Shown here in pieces: positions 17,691-26,628 of a stretch of 64,000 bases of DNA. The notes beneath the pieces are model-generated. The model did not search any database. It saw only the letters and a program-made list of their open reading frames with translations, and was not told the DNA's origin. Numbering within the stretch: position 1 is the stretch's first letter; each line of letters begins with the position of its first letter. This DNA comes from Thermobifida fusca NBRC 14071 = JCM 3263 (lineage in GTDB: Bacteria > Actinomycetota > Actinomycetes > Streptosporangiales > Streptosporangiaceae). Position numbers and translations under genes: made by a program. Location of the stretch: assembly GCF_001592045.1 (NCBI RefSeq), contig NZ_BCWB01000005.1, forward strand, positions 1-64,000. The letters run 5' to 3'.

Positions 17691-20564
17691 CTACTGCGCG
17701 AAAGCCTCCGGGGGCGGGCAGGCGCACACGAGGTTGCGGTCCCCGTAGGCCTGGTCGATCCGGCCCACCGGCGCCCAGTATTTGCTGGCGCGCAGGCTCG
17801 GCACCGGGTAGGCGGCTTCCGACCGCGAGTAGGCGTGCTTCCACTCGTCCGCGGTGACTTCTTCTGCCGTGTGCGGAGCGTTCTTCAACGGGTTGTCTGC
17901 CCGGTCGTAGCTGCCTTCCGCCACCCGGTCGATCTCGCCACGGATCGCGATCATCGCGTCGATGAACCGGTCCAGTTCGGCGAGGTCCTCGCTCTCCGTC
18001 GGTTCGATCATCAGCGTGCCCGGCACCGGGAAGGACATGGTGGGCGCGTGGAAGCCGTAGTCGATGAGCCGTTTAGCAACGTCCTCGTTGCTGATTCCGG
18101 TGCGTTTCTGCAGGCCGCGCAGGTCGATGATGCATTCGTGGGCCACCAGTCCGTTGCGTCCCGTGTACAGCACCGGATAGTAGGGGGCCAGCCGCCGGGC
18201 CACATAGTTGGCGGCAAGCACCGCCTGTTCGGTGGCGGCACGCAGCCCTTCCTCCCCCATCAGCCGGATGTAGGCCCACGAAATCGGCAGGATACTCGCG
18301 GAACCGAACGGGGCCGCAGCCACCGGGCCCGCGCTCGTGTGCGGCCCCGCCTCGGTGTGCGCCGGATGGTTCGGCAGGAACGGGGCGAGGTGGGCGCGGA
18401 CCGCGACCGGTCCCACGCCGGGGCCACCGCCGCCGTGCGGGATGCAGAACGTCTTGTGCAGGTTCAGGTGGCTGACGTCTGCCCCGAACTTCCCGGGCTT
18501 GGCCCAGCCGACAAGCGCGTTGAGGTTGGCGCCGTCCACGTAGACCTGGCCGCCCGCCTCGTGCACGAGCCGGCACACTTCGGCAATGGTCTCCTCGTAC
18601 ACCCCGTGGGTGGAAGGGTAGGTGACCATGAGCGCGGCCAGCCGGTCCCCGGCAGCGTCGATCTTGGCGCGCAGGTCCGCCAGGTCGATGTTGCCGCCAC
18701 TGTCGCACGCCACCACAGACACCCGCATGCCCGCCATGACGGCGCTGGCCGCGTTAGTGCCGTGCGCGGAACTCGGGATGAGACAGATGTCGCGCTGCTC
18801 TTCACCGCGGCTGCGGTGGTAGCCGCGGATAGCGAGCAGGCCCGCGAACTCGCCTTGGGAGCCCGCGTTGGGTTGCAGGGAGACCGCGTCGTATCCGGTG
18901 ATCTCCGCGAGCCACGTCTCCAAGTCCCGCACGATCTGCACCAGGCCTTCCGCCTGGTCGAGGGGGGCGAACGGGTGCAGTTCCGCGAACTCGGGCCAGG
19001 TGATCGCCTCCATTTCCGCGGTGGCGTTGAGCTTCATCGTGCACGAGCCCAACGGGATCATGGTGCGGTCCAACGCCAGGTCCCGGTCGGCGAGCCGCCG
19101 CAGGTAGCGCAGCATCGCGGTTTCGCTGCGGTAGGTGTGGAACACGGGGTGGGTGAGGTAGTCGACGTCGCGGCGCAACCCTTCCGGCAGCGCGGACGGG
19201 ACGTCCCCGGTCTGCGGCGGGGTGGTAGCCCCGAACGCGCGCAGCACAGCCGCCACATGCTCGGATGTGGTGGTCTCATCGCAGGAGACACCGACCGTGT
19301 CCTCGTCGGCGAAGAACAGGTTGATGCCGAGGTCACGCGCGGTGCGCACCACGGCCGCGGCCCGGGACGGCACCCGCACCCGCAGCGTGTCGAAGAACGC
19401 GTCGGTGAGCACCTCCACCCCGAGCTTCCGCAGCCCGGCGGCGAGTTCCGCGGTGCGGCGGTGGACCCGCTCCGCGATCGCGCGAAGCCCGTGCGGGCCG
19501 TGGTAGACGGCGTACATGCCCGCCATCACGGCGAGCAGCACCTGGGCGGTGCAAATGTTGCTGGTGGCTTTCTCGCGGCGGATGTGCTGTTCCCGGGTTT
19601 GCAGGGCCAACCGGTAGGCGGGTTTCCCTGCCGCGTCCACGGAAACCCCGACCAGGCGGCCCGGAAGTTGCCGCTGCAGCCCGTCCCGGACTGCCATGTA
19701 GGCGGCGTGCGGGCCGCCGAACCCCATGGGCACCCCGAACCGCTGGGTGGAGCCCACAGCCACGTCCGCACCGAACTCTCCAGGGCTGCGGAGCACGGTC
19801 AACGCCAGCAGGTCAGCGGCCACGACGACGAGCGCGCCCCGTTCGTGGGCGGCGTCCACCACCGGGCGCAGGTCCCGTACCTGGCCGCTGGCCGCCGGAT
19901 ACTGCACGAGGACCCCGAACGCGTCCACATCCGGCAGTCCTGCACTCAGGTCAGCGACGACCAGGTCGATCCCCAACGGTTCGGCCCGGGTCCGCAGCAC
20001 GGCCAGCGTGTGGCCGAACACGTCGGCGTCGACCACGAACACCGACCGCTTCCCTTTGTCCACCCGGCGAGCCAACGTCATCGCCTCGGCCGCCGCGGTG
20101 GCCTCGTCCAGCAGGGAGGCTCCGGCAATGGGCAGCCCGGTCAGGTCGGCGACCATGGTCTGGAAGTTCAGCAGCGCCTCAAGCCGCCCCTGGGAGATCT
20201 CCGGCTGGTAGGGGGTGTAGGCGGTGTACCAGGCAGGGTTTTCCAGGATGTTGCGGCGGATCACCGGAGGGGTGACCGTACCGTAGTAGCCCTGGCCGAT
20301 CATGGAGACCAGCAGGCGGTTGCGGGCGGCAAGAGCCCGCAGTTCCGCGAGCACCTCGGCCTCCCCCACCGGTTCCGGCAGGCGCAAAGGTGCGGGAGCA
20401 TCAGGGGCGGTGAGAATGTCGGCGGGCAGGGCCGCGGTCATGAGGTCTGCGGTGGACGCGTATCCCACCGTCTCCAGCATGGCGGCACGTTCCGCCGGGT
20501 CAGGGCCGATGTGCCGGTCCGGGAACGTGAGCGCAGGGGGACGGGAAACAGAACGGTCCGACAT
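17691..20564 (-). CDS. gcvP: glycine dehydrogenase (aminomethyl-transferring), P-protein
   Basis: GcvP decarboxylates glycine and passes the aminomethyl group to the lipoyl arm of GcvH. The 957 residues are the full single-chain form: an N-terminal half without cofactor ([50 protein letters not shown]) and a C-terminal half holding the PLP lysine in [18 protein letters not shown]. The ATG at 20564 follows AGGAGG. A glycine riboswitch lies in the leader, so expression should follow glycine supply. The genes gcvT and gcvH are not in this window. The MerR, DUF151 and FHA genes upstream on the same strand match the gene order near gcvB in mycobacteria. Confidence 0.95.
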   Translation of the reverse strand: MSDRSVSRPPALTFPDRHIGPDPAERAAMLETVGYASTADLMTAALPADILTAPDAPAPLRLPEPVGEAEVLAELRALAARNRLLVSMIGQGYYGTVTPPVIRRNILENPAWYTAYTPYQPEISQGRLEALLNFQTMVADLTGLPIAGASLLDEATAAAEAMTLARRVDKGKRSVFVVDADVFGHTLAVLRTRAEPLGIDLVVADLSAGLPDVDAFGVLVQYPAASGQVRDLRPVVDAAHERGALVVVAADLLALTVLRSPGEFGADVAVGSTQRFGVPMGFGGPHAAYMAVRDGLQRQLPGRLVGVSVDAAGKPAYRLALQTREQHIRREKATSNICTAQVLLAVMAGMYAVYHGPHGLRAIAERVHRRTAELAAGLRKLGVEVLTDAFFDTLRVRVPSRAAAVVRTARDLGINLFFADEDTVGVSCDETTTSEHVAAVLRAFGATTPPQTGDVPSALPEGLRRDVDYLTHPVFHTYRSETAMLRYLRRLADRDLALDRTMIPLGSCTMKLNATAEMEAITWPEFAELHPFAPLDQAEGLVQIVRDLETWLAEITGYDAVSLQPNAGSQGEFAGLLAIRGYHRSRGEEQRDICLIPSSAHGTNAASAVMAGMRVSVVACDSGGNIDLADLRAKIDAAGDRLAALMVTYPSTHGVYEETIAEVCRLVHEAGGQVYVDGANLNALVGWAKPGKFGADVSHLNLHKTFCIPHGGGGPGVGPVAVRAHLAPFLPNHPAHTEAGPHTSAGPVAAAPFGSASILPISWAYIRLMGEEGLRAATEQAVLAANYVARRLAPYYPVLYTGRNGLVAHECIIDLRGLQKRTGISNEDVAKRLIDYGFHAPTMSFPVPGTLMIEPTESEDLAELDRFIDAMIAIRGEIDRVAEGSYDRADNPLKNAPHTAEEVTADEWKHAYSRSEAAYPVPSLRASKYWAPVGRIDQAYGDRNLVCACPPPEAFAQ

Positions 20565-20616
20565 GGAGACCTCCTGGTCGCTGGGCCGATCAACGGTGTG
20601 CTTCCTTTAGGTCTCC
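20565..20616 (-). promoter_or_regulatory. possible expression platform hiding the gcvP ribosome site
   Basis: GGAGACC in the leader (pairing partner at 20610-20616) is complementary to GGTCTCC at 20565-20571, which lies directly between the AGGAGG ribosome site and the ATG of gcvP. The 7-bp helix would block the ribosome site, so the riboswitch could act on translation. No U-rich terminator is seen in the leader. Confidence 0.45.
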
Positions 20617-20644
20617 CCCTCTGTCGCCTGCGACTGGTGTGCCG

Positions 20645-20751
20645 CCGTGCTCCAGAGTGCCTATCCCACACGGTCCTTGGTGCCTGAGAGGTTGCTGGGG
20701 AGGGTTGCCCCGTCGGCGCTCCGCGGCGCGGAGTCTCTCCCGTGTGGTGTC
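20645..20751 (-). promoter_or_regulatory. glycine riboswitch (single aptamer)
   Basis: Read on the minus strand, the leader of gcvP shows the conserved glycine aptamer blocks in order: CGGGAGAGACTCC, CGCCGACGGGGCAA, ACCTCTCAGGCACCAAGGAC and GGCACTCTGGAG. One aptamer is present. No full second copy follows, only a GACAGAGGGGGAG remnant that may form the ghost-aptamer helix seen in single-aptamer forms. A -10-like TAGCAT at 20801-20806 would start the transcript near 20794. About 80 bases separate the aptamer from the gcvP start. Confidence 0.92.
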
Positions 20752-20853
20752 AACGGCGCGTGTCGGCGGCCGGGTGTGTCCGGTCCACCGTGTCGTTCTC
20801 ATGCTACCGGCCCCGGGCCCCCTGCCCCGGGAGCACCGCGGTGCACGGGTCGA

Positions 20854-21354
20854 CTAGCCGGTGCGGCGCTGTCGGCGGCGCTGCGCCAGCTCGTCCCTCG
20901 GATACGCCTCCATGGCGATGCGGGCCTGCTCGGTGAGCGGCTCCCCCTGCAGCTCGCTGAGCTTGCCCTCCAGTTCCCGCCACACGCGTCCCAGCGCGAT
21001 CCCGAACATGCCTTGGCCGCCCTGCAGCAGGTCCACGACCTGGTCGGGGGAGGTGCATTCGTAGACGCTGACCCCGTCGCTCATCAACGTGATGTGGGCG
21101 AGATCAGCGGTGGCGCGCTGTCGGAGGTGCTCGACCGCGGTGCGGATCTGCTGCAGAGAGATCCCCGTGTCGAGCAGCCGTTTAACGACTTTGAGGATGA
21201 GGATGTCGCGGAAGCTGTACAGCCGATGCGCCGGCGAGCTGCCGGGCACGGTCACACTGGGCTCGACCAACTGAGTACGAGCCCAGTAGTCGAGCTGGCG
21301 ATACGTGATTCCCGCTGCCATACAGGCGGTGGGACCACGGTATCCGACGTTCAT
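20854..21354 (-). CDS. MerR-family regulator, Rv1830 (ResR)-like
   Basis: The 166-residue product has a MerR DNA-binding domain with VGYRGPTACMAAGITYRQLD, then LYSFRDILILKVVKRLLDTG, and the conserved block DGVSVYECTSPDQVVDLLQG. This matches the actinobacterial group that includes mycobacterial Rv1830, whose variants are linked to antibiotic resilience. The DUF151 and FHA neighbours are the same as in mycobacteria. A second MerR gene (Rv1828/FtsR-like), which lies between FHA and DUF151 in mycobacteria, is absent here. The ATG at 21354 gives the usual MNVGYRGP start but has a weak ribosome site; a longer N-terminus cannot be excluded. Targets are unknown; cell division genes are plausible. Confidence 0.83.
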   Translation of the reverse strand: MNVGYRGPTACMAAGITYRQLDYWARTQLVEPSVTVPGSSPAHRLYSFRDILILKVVKRLLDTGISLQQIRTAVEHLRQRATADLAHITLMSDGVSVYECTSPDQVVDLLQGGQGMFGIALGRVWRELEGKLSELQGEPLTEQARIAMEAYPRDELAQRRRQRRTG

Positions 21355-21661
21355 CGGCAGCCCCACTACGTCCTCGTCACACAGCAGGCATTCTTCACCC
21401 GTCCATCGCACGGGTGACCGCCGATACTCGGAGGCGTTCTGCTTGCCGCTGATACCCGCCACGCCGAACCTCCGGCTTCCTGGCCTGCGGCGATACCGGA
21501 CTATGGGGAGACAACACGACTTGTTTTCGACACCGCAGGCGGCCTCACTCCCCCGACGGTAAGCCGGAGCGTGGGCAGCGTCAACGACAGCCGTCGGCGC
21601 GTCGTGCACAACATTGGTTTGCTGCCGGTGAACGCGCCCGTCGACCACCGTTCACCATCGT

Positions 21662-22132
21662 TCAGGTCATGCGTCCGAAGTCCTCGGGAGTGATGTTGTC
21701 GAGGAACTCTCGGAAACGCTCCACTTCGTCTTCCTGCTCGTCCGGGATTGCTACGCCGGCCTCGTCCAGGATGTCGTCGCGCGCGTAGATCGGCGCTCCC
21801 GTGCGCAACGCCAGCGCGATCGAGTCCGACGGGCGCGCGCTGACCTGAACCCCGTTCGAAAAGACCAGTTCGGCGTAGAAGACACCGTCTTCCAGCGCGG
21901 TGATGTTCACCGTGGCCAGGCTGGTGTTCAACGCCTCGATCACGTCGCGAAGAAGGTCATGGGTGAGCGGACGCGCAGGCTTGACACCCTGTTGGGCCAG
22001 TGCGATGGCCGTAGCCTCGACCGTGCCAATCCAAATGGGAAGGTAGCGCTTCCCGTCAGTCTCCTTGAGCAGGACAATCGGTTGGTTTGCCGGCATCTCG
22101 ACTCGGACGCCGACGACCTCCATATGCTTCAC
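21662..22132 (-). CDS. DUF151 bifunctional nuclease-like protein
   Basis: The 156 residues carry a DUF151 domain over most of the length: VVGVRVEMPANQPIVLLKE, RYLPIWIGTVEATAIALAQQ, PLTHDLLRDVI, and VSARPSDSIALALRTGAPIY. The family includes plant BBD nucleases; in actinobacteria it is nearly always encoded beside GarA/OdhI and MerR genes, and its real substrate is unclear. The tail is acidic. I prefer GTG at 22132, which has GGAG five bases before it; ATG at 22123 is the alternative. About 310 bases separate its stop from the MerR start, so they may be separate units. Confidence 0.85.
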   Translation of the reverse strand: MKHMEVVGVRVEMPANQPIVLLKETDGKRYLPIWIGTVEATAIALAQQGVKPARPLTHDLLRDVIEALNTSLATVNITALEDGVFYAELVFSNGVQVSARPSDSIALALRTGAPIYARDDILDEAGVAIPDEQEDEVERFREFLDNITPEDFGRMT

Positions 22133-22370
22133 TGCGGCTCCGTCCCACGACTTGTCGCGTTCGGAGGGGCACACGCCGAAGTGCGCTCTGCTCCATTCCC
22201 CACGGTACACCGCCGGGGGATGTCCGCGTCAGGGGCGGGCGGCGTATCCGAAGCGGGTCCTCCTCTAAAGCTCTCCGCTCCGAGGCGTGACAAACCTCTA
22301 TTTTTGCGGACGGGACCTCTTGAGTAGGGCACCCCGCCCGCCGCACAGTCGTGTCAGCGTCGACTACCGG

Positions 22371-22907
22371 TCAGCCACGGCGCGGGCTGGTGAGGATCAC
22401 CAGTCGGAACTTGCCAATCTGGATCTCGTCTCCGCCCCCGAGCTCCGCTTCGTCGATGCGTTCCCGGTTGACGTAGGTGCCGTTGAGGCTACCCACATCG
22501 CGGACACCGAAAGAGCCGCCTCGCCGGTAGAACTCTACGTGCCGCCGGGAGACCGTCACGTCGTCCAAGAAGATATCGCTGTTAGGGTGCCGTCCCGCCG
22601 TGGTGAGGTCCTTGTCCAACAGGAAACGGCTCCCCGCGTTCGGACCGCGTTTCACGACGAGCAAGGCAGTCCCAGGGGGCAGGGCTTCCACCGCGGCCGC
22701 ATCAGGGCCGACGGGGTCGACGCCGTCGGCTTCAGCCTCCAGCGCCTGGATGCCGCTGAGAGAAATCGTGGACGTCGTCTCGCCGACGCGGTCGCGGCCA
22801 CGCGACTGCGAGTGATCCCATCGCGACCGGTTGACGGGGGAACCGCAGTTGGAGCAGAAGCGGGCATCATCCGCAACGGCGTGACCGCACTGCGTGCAGT
22901 TCGACAT
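22371..22907 (-). CDS. zinc-ribbon plus FHA protein, GarA/OdhI-like
   Basis: The 178 residues contain a zinc ribbon (Cys 4, 7, 18, 21), a linker with the motif GETTSTISL (ETTS at 43-46), and a C-terminal FHA domain (about 80-175) with GRHPNSDIFLDDVTVSRRHV and GSLNGTYVN. GarA of mycobacteria and OdhI of corynebacteria carry the same ETTS motif, phosphorylated by Ser/Thr kinases PknB/PknG. Their unphosphorylated FHA domain inhibits 2-oxoglutarate dehydrogenase and controls glutamate metabolism. The same role is likely here by motif and neighbours. The N-terminal zinc ribbon is an extra not found in GarA. The AGGAGG lies 12 bases before the ATG, which is long. Confidence 0.87.
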   Translation of the reverse strand: MSNCTQCGHAVADDARFCSNCGSPVNRSRWDHSQSRGRDRVGETTSTISLSGIQALEAEADGVDPVGPDAAAVEALPPGTALLVVKRGPNAGSRFLLDKDLTTAGRHPNSDIFLDDVTVSRRHVEFYRRGGSFGVRDVGSLNGTYVNRERIDEAELGGGDEIQIGKFRLVILTSPRRG

Positions 22908-23166
22908 AGGTCGGCTCGGCCTCCTACCGCACGGGGCGGTCCTTGAATCGGCTGGGTGACTTACAGGTGACGGAGGACGGAGATGGTGGTTCATGGACCT
23001 TGGTTTTCAGTTCAGGTCCTTTCCATATCTCTTCCCCATAATCACCTCTTTTTTCACCATCTCTTACACCAAGAGCAGTCAGCTCTAAACCTTAGCCGCA
23101 CGGCAGTGGAACCGTGCAGTGATGGAGTCTTCCGTGAAACCAGACCGATTTCAAACTCCGCATACG
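22908..23166. other. AT-richer promoter region upstream of the FHA gene
   Basis: About 260 bases without a gene, noticeably lower in GC than the neighbours. It holds a small inverted repeat (AGAGC-AGTCA-GCTCT near 23071-23085) and purine tracts on the minus strand that fit an untranslated leader of the FHA gene. I cannot assign a promoter with confidence. Confidence 0.4.
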
Positions 23167-23206
23167 CCGGGCGCGCGGTCGAGGGTGTCCCCGGCCGCGC
23201 GCCCGG
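23167..23206 (-). terminator. terminator after the GDP-mannose pyrophosphorylase-like gene
   Basis: A 12-bp perfect GC stem (CCGGGCGCGCGG / CCGCGCGCCCGG) with a 16-base loop begins nine bases past the stop. Confidence 0.7.
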
Positions 23207-23214
23207 TCACGGGA

Positions 23215-25713
23215 TCAACCCTCGGCTCGCTCGACCACGGCCGACCACTCCTCCAGCAGACGCTGGGCGGTCTCATCATCGGGGCCTTCGGCCCACAGGT
23301 GGGTGACCGCCTCGGCAGTGTCGGGAAGCACCAGCGCCCAGGAGCCGTCGGGTTCAATGACCCGCACCCCGTCAGTGGTGTCGATCTCACGGCCTTGTGC
23401 GGCCTCCACCACTTCACGCATGACGCTGCCCTTGACCGCCCAGGGAGTCGGTACGGAACGGCGCAGCAGGTGCGCCTGCGGAATCCTCTGGTCGATCTGG
23501 CTGAGCGACATCTTAGTGCGCGCCACCAGTCCGATCAGTCGCACGAATGCGGCGATTCCATCGCAGGTCCGCGAGAACTCGGGCAGGATGAACCCGCCGC
23601 GGCCGTCGGCAGCGAAGATGATGTCGTCAGCGAGCGCAGCCTTGGTCAACGCGTCGAGCGACGTGGGGGTCCACTGCACGTCGACGCCGTGACGGTTAGC
23701 GACCTGTTCCGCCACCCGGGTCGTGGTGACCGGAAGCGCCACCCGGCCGCCTTGACGTTCCGCGGCTACCAGGTCGAGCACGACAAGCAGGGCCCGCTCG
23801 TCGTCCACCAGTGTCCCGCTGCCGTCCACGAGCTGGATCCGCTCGCCCACCGGGTCGAAGCGGACCCCGAAGTCGGCGCGCGCCGACGCCACCAGCTCCC
23901 CGAGACGCTGCAAGTCGCGGGTGCGCTTGGCCGGCGTGTCTGTGGGGGACGCCTCATCGAGCCGGTTGTTGACGGTGAGAACATCGGCGTCGATCTGGCT
24001 GAGCAGGGCCGGCAGGATCAACGACCCGGTACCGCCCGCACAGTCCACCACGACTTTGAGGTTGGCCTCCGCCACCCCGCTCAAGTCGATGCTCTGCAAC
24101 AGCTCCCGGGTGTAGGCCTCCACACTGCGGGAGGGGAAGGACAGTTCCGCGATCTCACCGGGGAAGGCCCGCCGGTACTCCTGCCGGGAGAAGACCCGCT
24201 CCAGTTTGCGCTGGGCGGCCGGAGACAAGTCGGCGCCACTGGAGTCGAGGAAGACGATGTCCACCGACTGCGGGTCGCCCGGGGTTGTGCGCAGCGCGAT
24301 ACCGCCGCTCAACCCCGGCTGGGAGGTGTGGAAGCGCGCCAACGGCAGCGGGGTCGCCTCCAAGTCCTGGACGTTGATGGCGGCCGCGGTGAGCGCGCTG
24401 ATCACCGCCCGTTTGAGGGTGCGCGCGGCCCGGGAAGCGTCCCGTGCCGTGGTCACCACCGCGCCTTTCTTCAACGTGGTGGCGTACGCGCTGGCCAAAC
24501 GGACCGCCAACTCCGGGGTGATCTCCACATTGATCAGCCCGGACACGCCGCGGGGCCCGAACAGCGACCGCTGCCCCTTGGACTCCCAGATGACGTTGGT
24601 GTTGACGACCGCGCCGGCTTCGATCGTCTTGAACGGGTAGACCTTGATGTTGTTGGCGAGGTAGGCCTCGGATTCGAGGACGCACTCCTCACCGACAACC
24701 GTGCCTTCCTCGATCCGCACCCCGGCCATGATGTCGGTGTTCTTCCCGACGACACAGCCGCGCAGGTTGGCGCGGGTGCCCACGTACACGTTGTCGTGCA
24801 CCACGGCCCGGTGCAGGAACGCTTCGGAGCGCACGACCACGTTGCTGCCGAGCACCGTGAACTCGCGCAGCTCCGCACCCGGCTCGACTTTGGCGTAGTC
24901 CCCGATGTAGAGGGGGCCTTTGAGGACCGCTTCAGGGTCGACTTCGGCGCCTTCCGCCACCCAGATGCCGGGGGACACTTCAAAGCCGTCGATTTCGACG
25001 TCGACTTTGCCGGAGAGCACGTCGGCCTGGGCGCGCAGGTAGCTTTCGTGGGTGCCCACGTCCTCCCAGTAGCCGTCGGCGATGTAGCCGTAGAGCGGGG
25101 CGCCGGCTTTGAGGAGTTTAGGGAAGACGTCGCCGGACCAGTCGACGTTCTCGCCGGGTGCGACATGGTCCAGGACCTCGGGCTCCATGATGTAGATGCC
25201 GGTGTTGACGGTGTCGGAGAACACCTGGCCCCAGGTGGGTTTCTCCAAGAACCGCTGGATGCGCCCGTTGTCGTCGACGATGATGATGCCGAACTCGAGG
25301 GGGTTGGCGACCCGTTTGAGACCGATGGTCACCAGGGCACCGTTCTCCCGGTGGAACCGGACCATGTCGGTCAGGTCGATGTCGGTGAGCGCGTCACCGG
25401 AGATGACGATGAACGGCTCGCCCCGCAGGTGCTCTTCGGCGTTCTTGACACTGCCCGCGGTCCCGAGCGGCACTTCTTCGGCGACGTAGCGCAGGCTCAT
25501 GCCGAGTTCTTCACCGTCGCCGAAGTAGTTGCGGATCAGGGTGGCGAGGAACTGCACGGTGACGACCGTGTCCTCAAACCCGTGTCGCTTCAGCAGCCGG
25601 AGCACGTGCTCCATGATCGGCCGGTTGACCACGGGAAGTAGTGGTTTGGGCTGGTTAGCGGTCATCGGGCGGAGTCGGGTGCCCTCCCCGCCAGCCATTA
25701 CGACGGCCTTCAT
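23215..25713 (-). CDS. mannose-1-phosphate guanylyltransferase-like protein with a decayed phosphomannomutase domain
   Basis: The protein has 832 residues. The N-terminal 235 are a nucleotidyltransferase (AVVMAGGEGTRLRPMT, QPKPLLPVVNRPIMEH, SGDALTDIDL). A left-handed beta-helix of hexapeptide repeats follows (250-380). The last 430 residues have a phosphohexomutase fold. In that domain the usual active-site loop TASHNP is replaced by RTTPGDP, the metal loop DGDADR by DPVGER, and the sugar loop GEESGH by DGRGGF, so mutase activity is doubtful. GDP-mannose synthesis is the likely role of the first part. The ATG at 25713 follows GGAGGTGG; an in-frame TTG five codons earlier overlaps that site. 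PgsA lies upstream on the same strand. Confidence 0.85.
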   Translation of the reverse strand: MKAVVMAGGEGTRLRPMTANQPKPLLPVVNRPIMEHVLRLLKRHGFEDTVVTVQFLATLIRNYFGDGEELGMSLRYVAEEVPLGTAGSVKNAEEHLRGEPFIVISGDALTDIDLTDMVRFHRENGALVTIGLKRVANPLEFGIIIVDDNGRIQRFLEKPTWGQVFSDTVNTGIYIMEPEVLDHVAPGENVDWSGDVFPKLLKAGAPLYGYIADGYWEDVGTHESYLRAQADVLSGKVDVEIDGFEVSPGIWVAEGAEVDPEAVLKGPLYIGDYAKVEPGAELREFTVLGSNVVVRSEAFLHRAVVHDNVYVGTRANLRGCVVGKNTDIMAGVRIEEGTVVGEECVLESEAYLANNIKVYPFKTIEAGAVVNTNVIWESKGQRSLFGPRGVSGLINVEITPELAVRLASAYATTLKKGAVVTTARDASRAARTLKRAVISALTAAAINVQDLEATPLPLARFHTSQPGLSGGIALRTTPGDPQSVDIVFLDSSGADLSPAAQRKLERVFSRQEYRRAFPGEIAELSFPSRSVEAYTRELLQSIDLSGVAEANLKVVVDCAGGTGSLILPALLSQIDADVLTVNNRLDEASPTDTPAKRTRDLQRLGELVASARADFGVRFDPVGERIQLVDGSGTLVDDERALLVVLDLVAAERQGGRVALPVTTTRVAEQVANRHGVDVQWTPTSLDALTKAALADDIIFAADGRGGFILPEFSRTCDGIAAFVRLIGLVARTKMSLSQIDQRIPQAHLLRRSVPTPWAVKGSVMREVVEAAQGREIDTTDGVRVIEPDGSWALVLPDTAEAVTHLWAEGPDDETAQRLLEEWSAVVERAEG

Positions 25714-25835
25714 CGCGGCCACCTCCAAGCCCCGGAAATCGTTCGGCGAACCGCCATAGCACGGGGTCTCATGGTGGGGATGCTGCTCCCTTCATTGTCA
25801 CGACGTGGTGGCCCGGAGTGACCAGCTACGGACCG

Positions 25836-25855
25836 CTCAGGCGACGCTGCCTGAG
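25836..25855 (-). terminator. weak hairpin after pgsA
   Basis: A 7-bp stem (CTCAGGC / GCCTGAG) with a six-base loop starts ten bases after the pgsA stop. It may be a weak terminator or allow readthrough into the next gene. Confidence 0.4.
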
Positions 25856-25864
25856 TCTGGGGTG

Positions 25865-26533
25865 TCACCGCCGTTGCGGTGCCGGCCGGTCCGTCCGCTG
25901 TCCACGCCCAGGGTTCGTGTCCTCTTCGCGTTCCAGGGCACGACTCTGTCTGATCAACTGTGAGCCCTGGACCGAGTACAGCAGTCCGGCCCACCAGTAG
26001 AGGGCTGTTCCCCATATTGCGAAAGCCCAACCAACGATTTGCGCCACATATCCCACGGCTCCGGAATACCCGCCGAGGAACAGCAGGGGGAACGCGTAGA
26101 GCAGGCACAGCGTCGCGGCTTTTCCAGCGAAGTTCACGGGAAGCGGCCCGTACCCGTAGTAGCGCAGCACCGGTAGCGCGCCGATGATGAGGACGTCACG
26201 AAGGACAAGGATCGCCATCAGCCACCAGGGGATGATGTCTCTGACGACCAGTCCCAGCAGTGCGGCGAAGATGTAGAGCCGGTCGGCCATCGGGTCGAGC
26301 AGTGTGCCGAGCCGGCTGGTCTGGTTCCATGCCCGGGCGATCTTGCCGTCCAGCCAGTCCGACAGCCCGGCGGCAGCGAGTACACCCAGTGCCCAAAGGT
26401 CGGCCTGCGGGCCGAGGACCAGCCAGAGGAACAACGGGACACCGAGCAGCCGCAGGACGCTGATCATGTTCGGGATCGTCCAGATCCGGTCTACGGTGTC
26501 GTCGCGTTCCCCCTGGTTCGTCGCGGTCGCCAT
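25865..26533 (-). CDS. pgsA: CDP-alcohol phosphatidyltransferase
   Basis: The 222-residue membrane protein has about six spans and the CDP-alcohol phosphotransferase motif D-G-x2-A-R-x8-G-x3-D-x3-D at residues 59-84 (SDWLDGKIARAWNQTSRLG, then TLLDPMADR). It probably makes phosphatidylglycerol phosphate or cardiolipin; the position matches mycobacterial pgsA2 in the GarA/gcvB neighbourhood. Phosphatidylinositol phosphate synthase is a less likely alternative. The ATG at 26533 is preceded by GGAGGTGAG, which lies in the 3' arm of an 8-bp hairpin. The N-terminus is polar (about 18 residues) and the C-terminus is basic and Arg-rich. Confidence 0.82.
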   Translation of the reverse strand: MATATNQGERDDTVDRIWTIPNMISVLRLLGVPLFLWLVLGPQADLWALGVLAAAGLSDWLDGKIARAWNQTSRLGTLLDPMADRLYIFAALLGLVVRDIIPWWLMAILVLRDVLIIGALPVLRYYGYGPLPVNFAGKAATLCLLYAFPLLFLGGYSGAVGYVAQIVGWAFAIWGTALYWWAGLLYSVQGSQLIRQSRALEREEDTNPGRGQRTDRPAPQRR

Positions 26534-26556
26534 CTCACCTCCCCGTTTGAGGTGAG
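26534..26556 (-). promoter_or_regulatory. hairpin covering the pgsA ribosome site
   Basis: On the minus strand, CTCACCTC and GAGGTGAG form a perfect 8-bp stem with a seven-base loop; the 3' arm is the ribosome-binding site and touches the ATG. This could lower translation or make it temperature- or protein-dependent. Confidence 0.5.
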
Positions 26557-26588
26557 CCTACCCGGCATCGCGGACTTCTCTTCGTGCC

Positions 26589-26614
26589 ATATCCCCGCGT
26601 GGCTGCGGGGATAT
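26589..26614 (-). terminator. terminator after the class I amidotransferase-like gene
   Basis: A 10-bp perfect stem (ATATCCCCGC / GCGGGGATAT) with a six-base loop lies 15 bases past the stop at 26629. Confidence 0.65.
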
Positions 26615-26628
26615 CCGCGAGGACGGGG

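Noticed and set aside
20581-20645. A second glycine aptamer after the first
   Set aside because: Only fragments such as GACAGAGGGGGAG match; the conserved core is missing.
17253-20687. A 1144-codon open frame on the plus strand opposite gcvP
   Set aside because: It mirrors the gcvP codons; the translation is rich in His, Arg, Gly and Val with no family motif. High GC keeps antisense frames open.
23119-25641. An 840-codon plus-strand frame opposite the GDP-mannose pyrophosphorylase-like gene
   Set aside because: Shadow of the real gene, with His/Asp/Gly-rich antisense translation.
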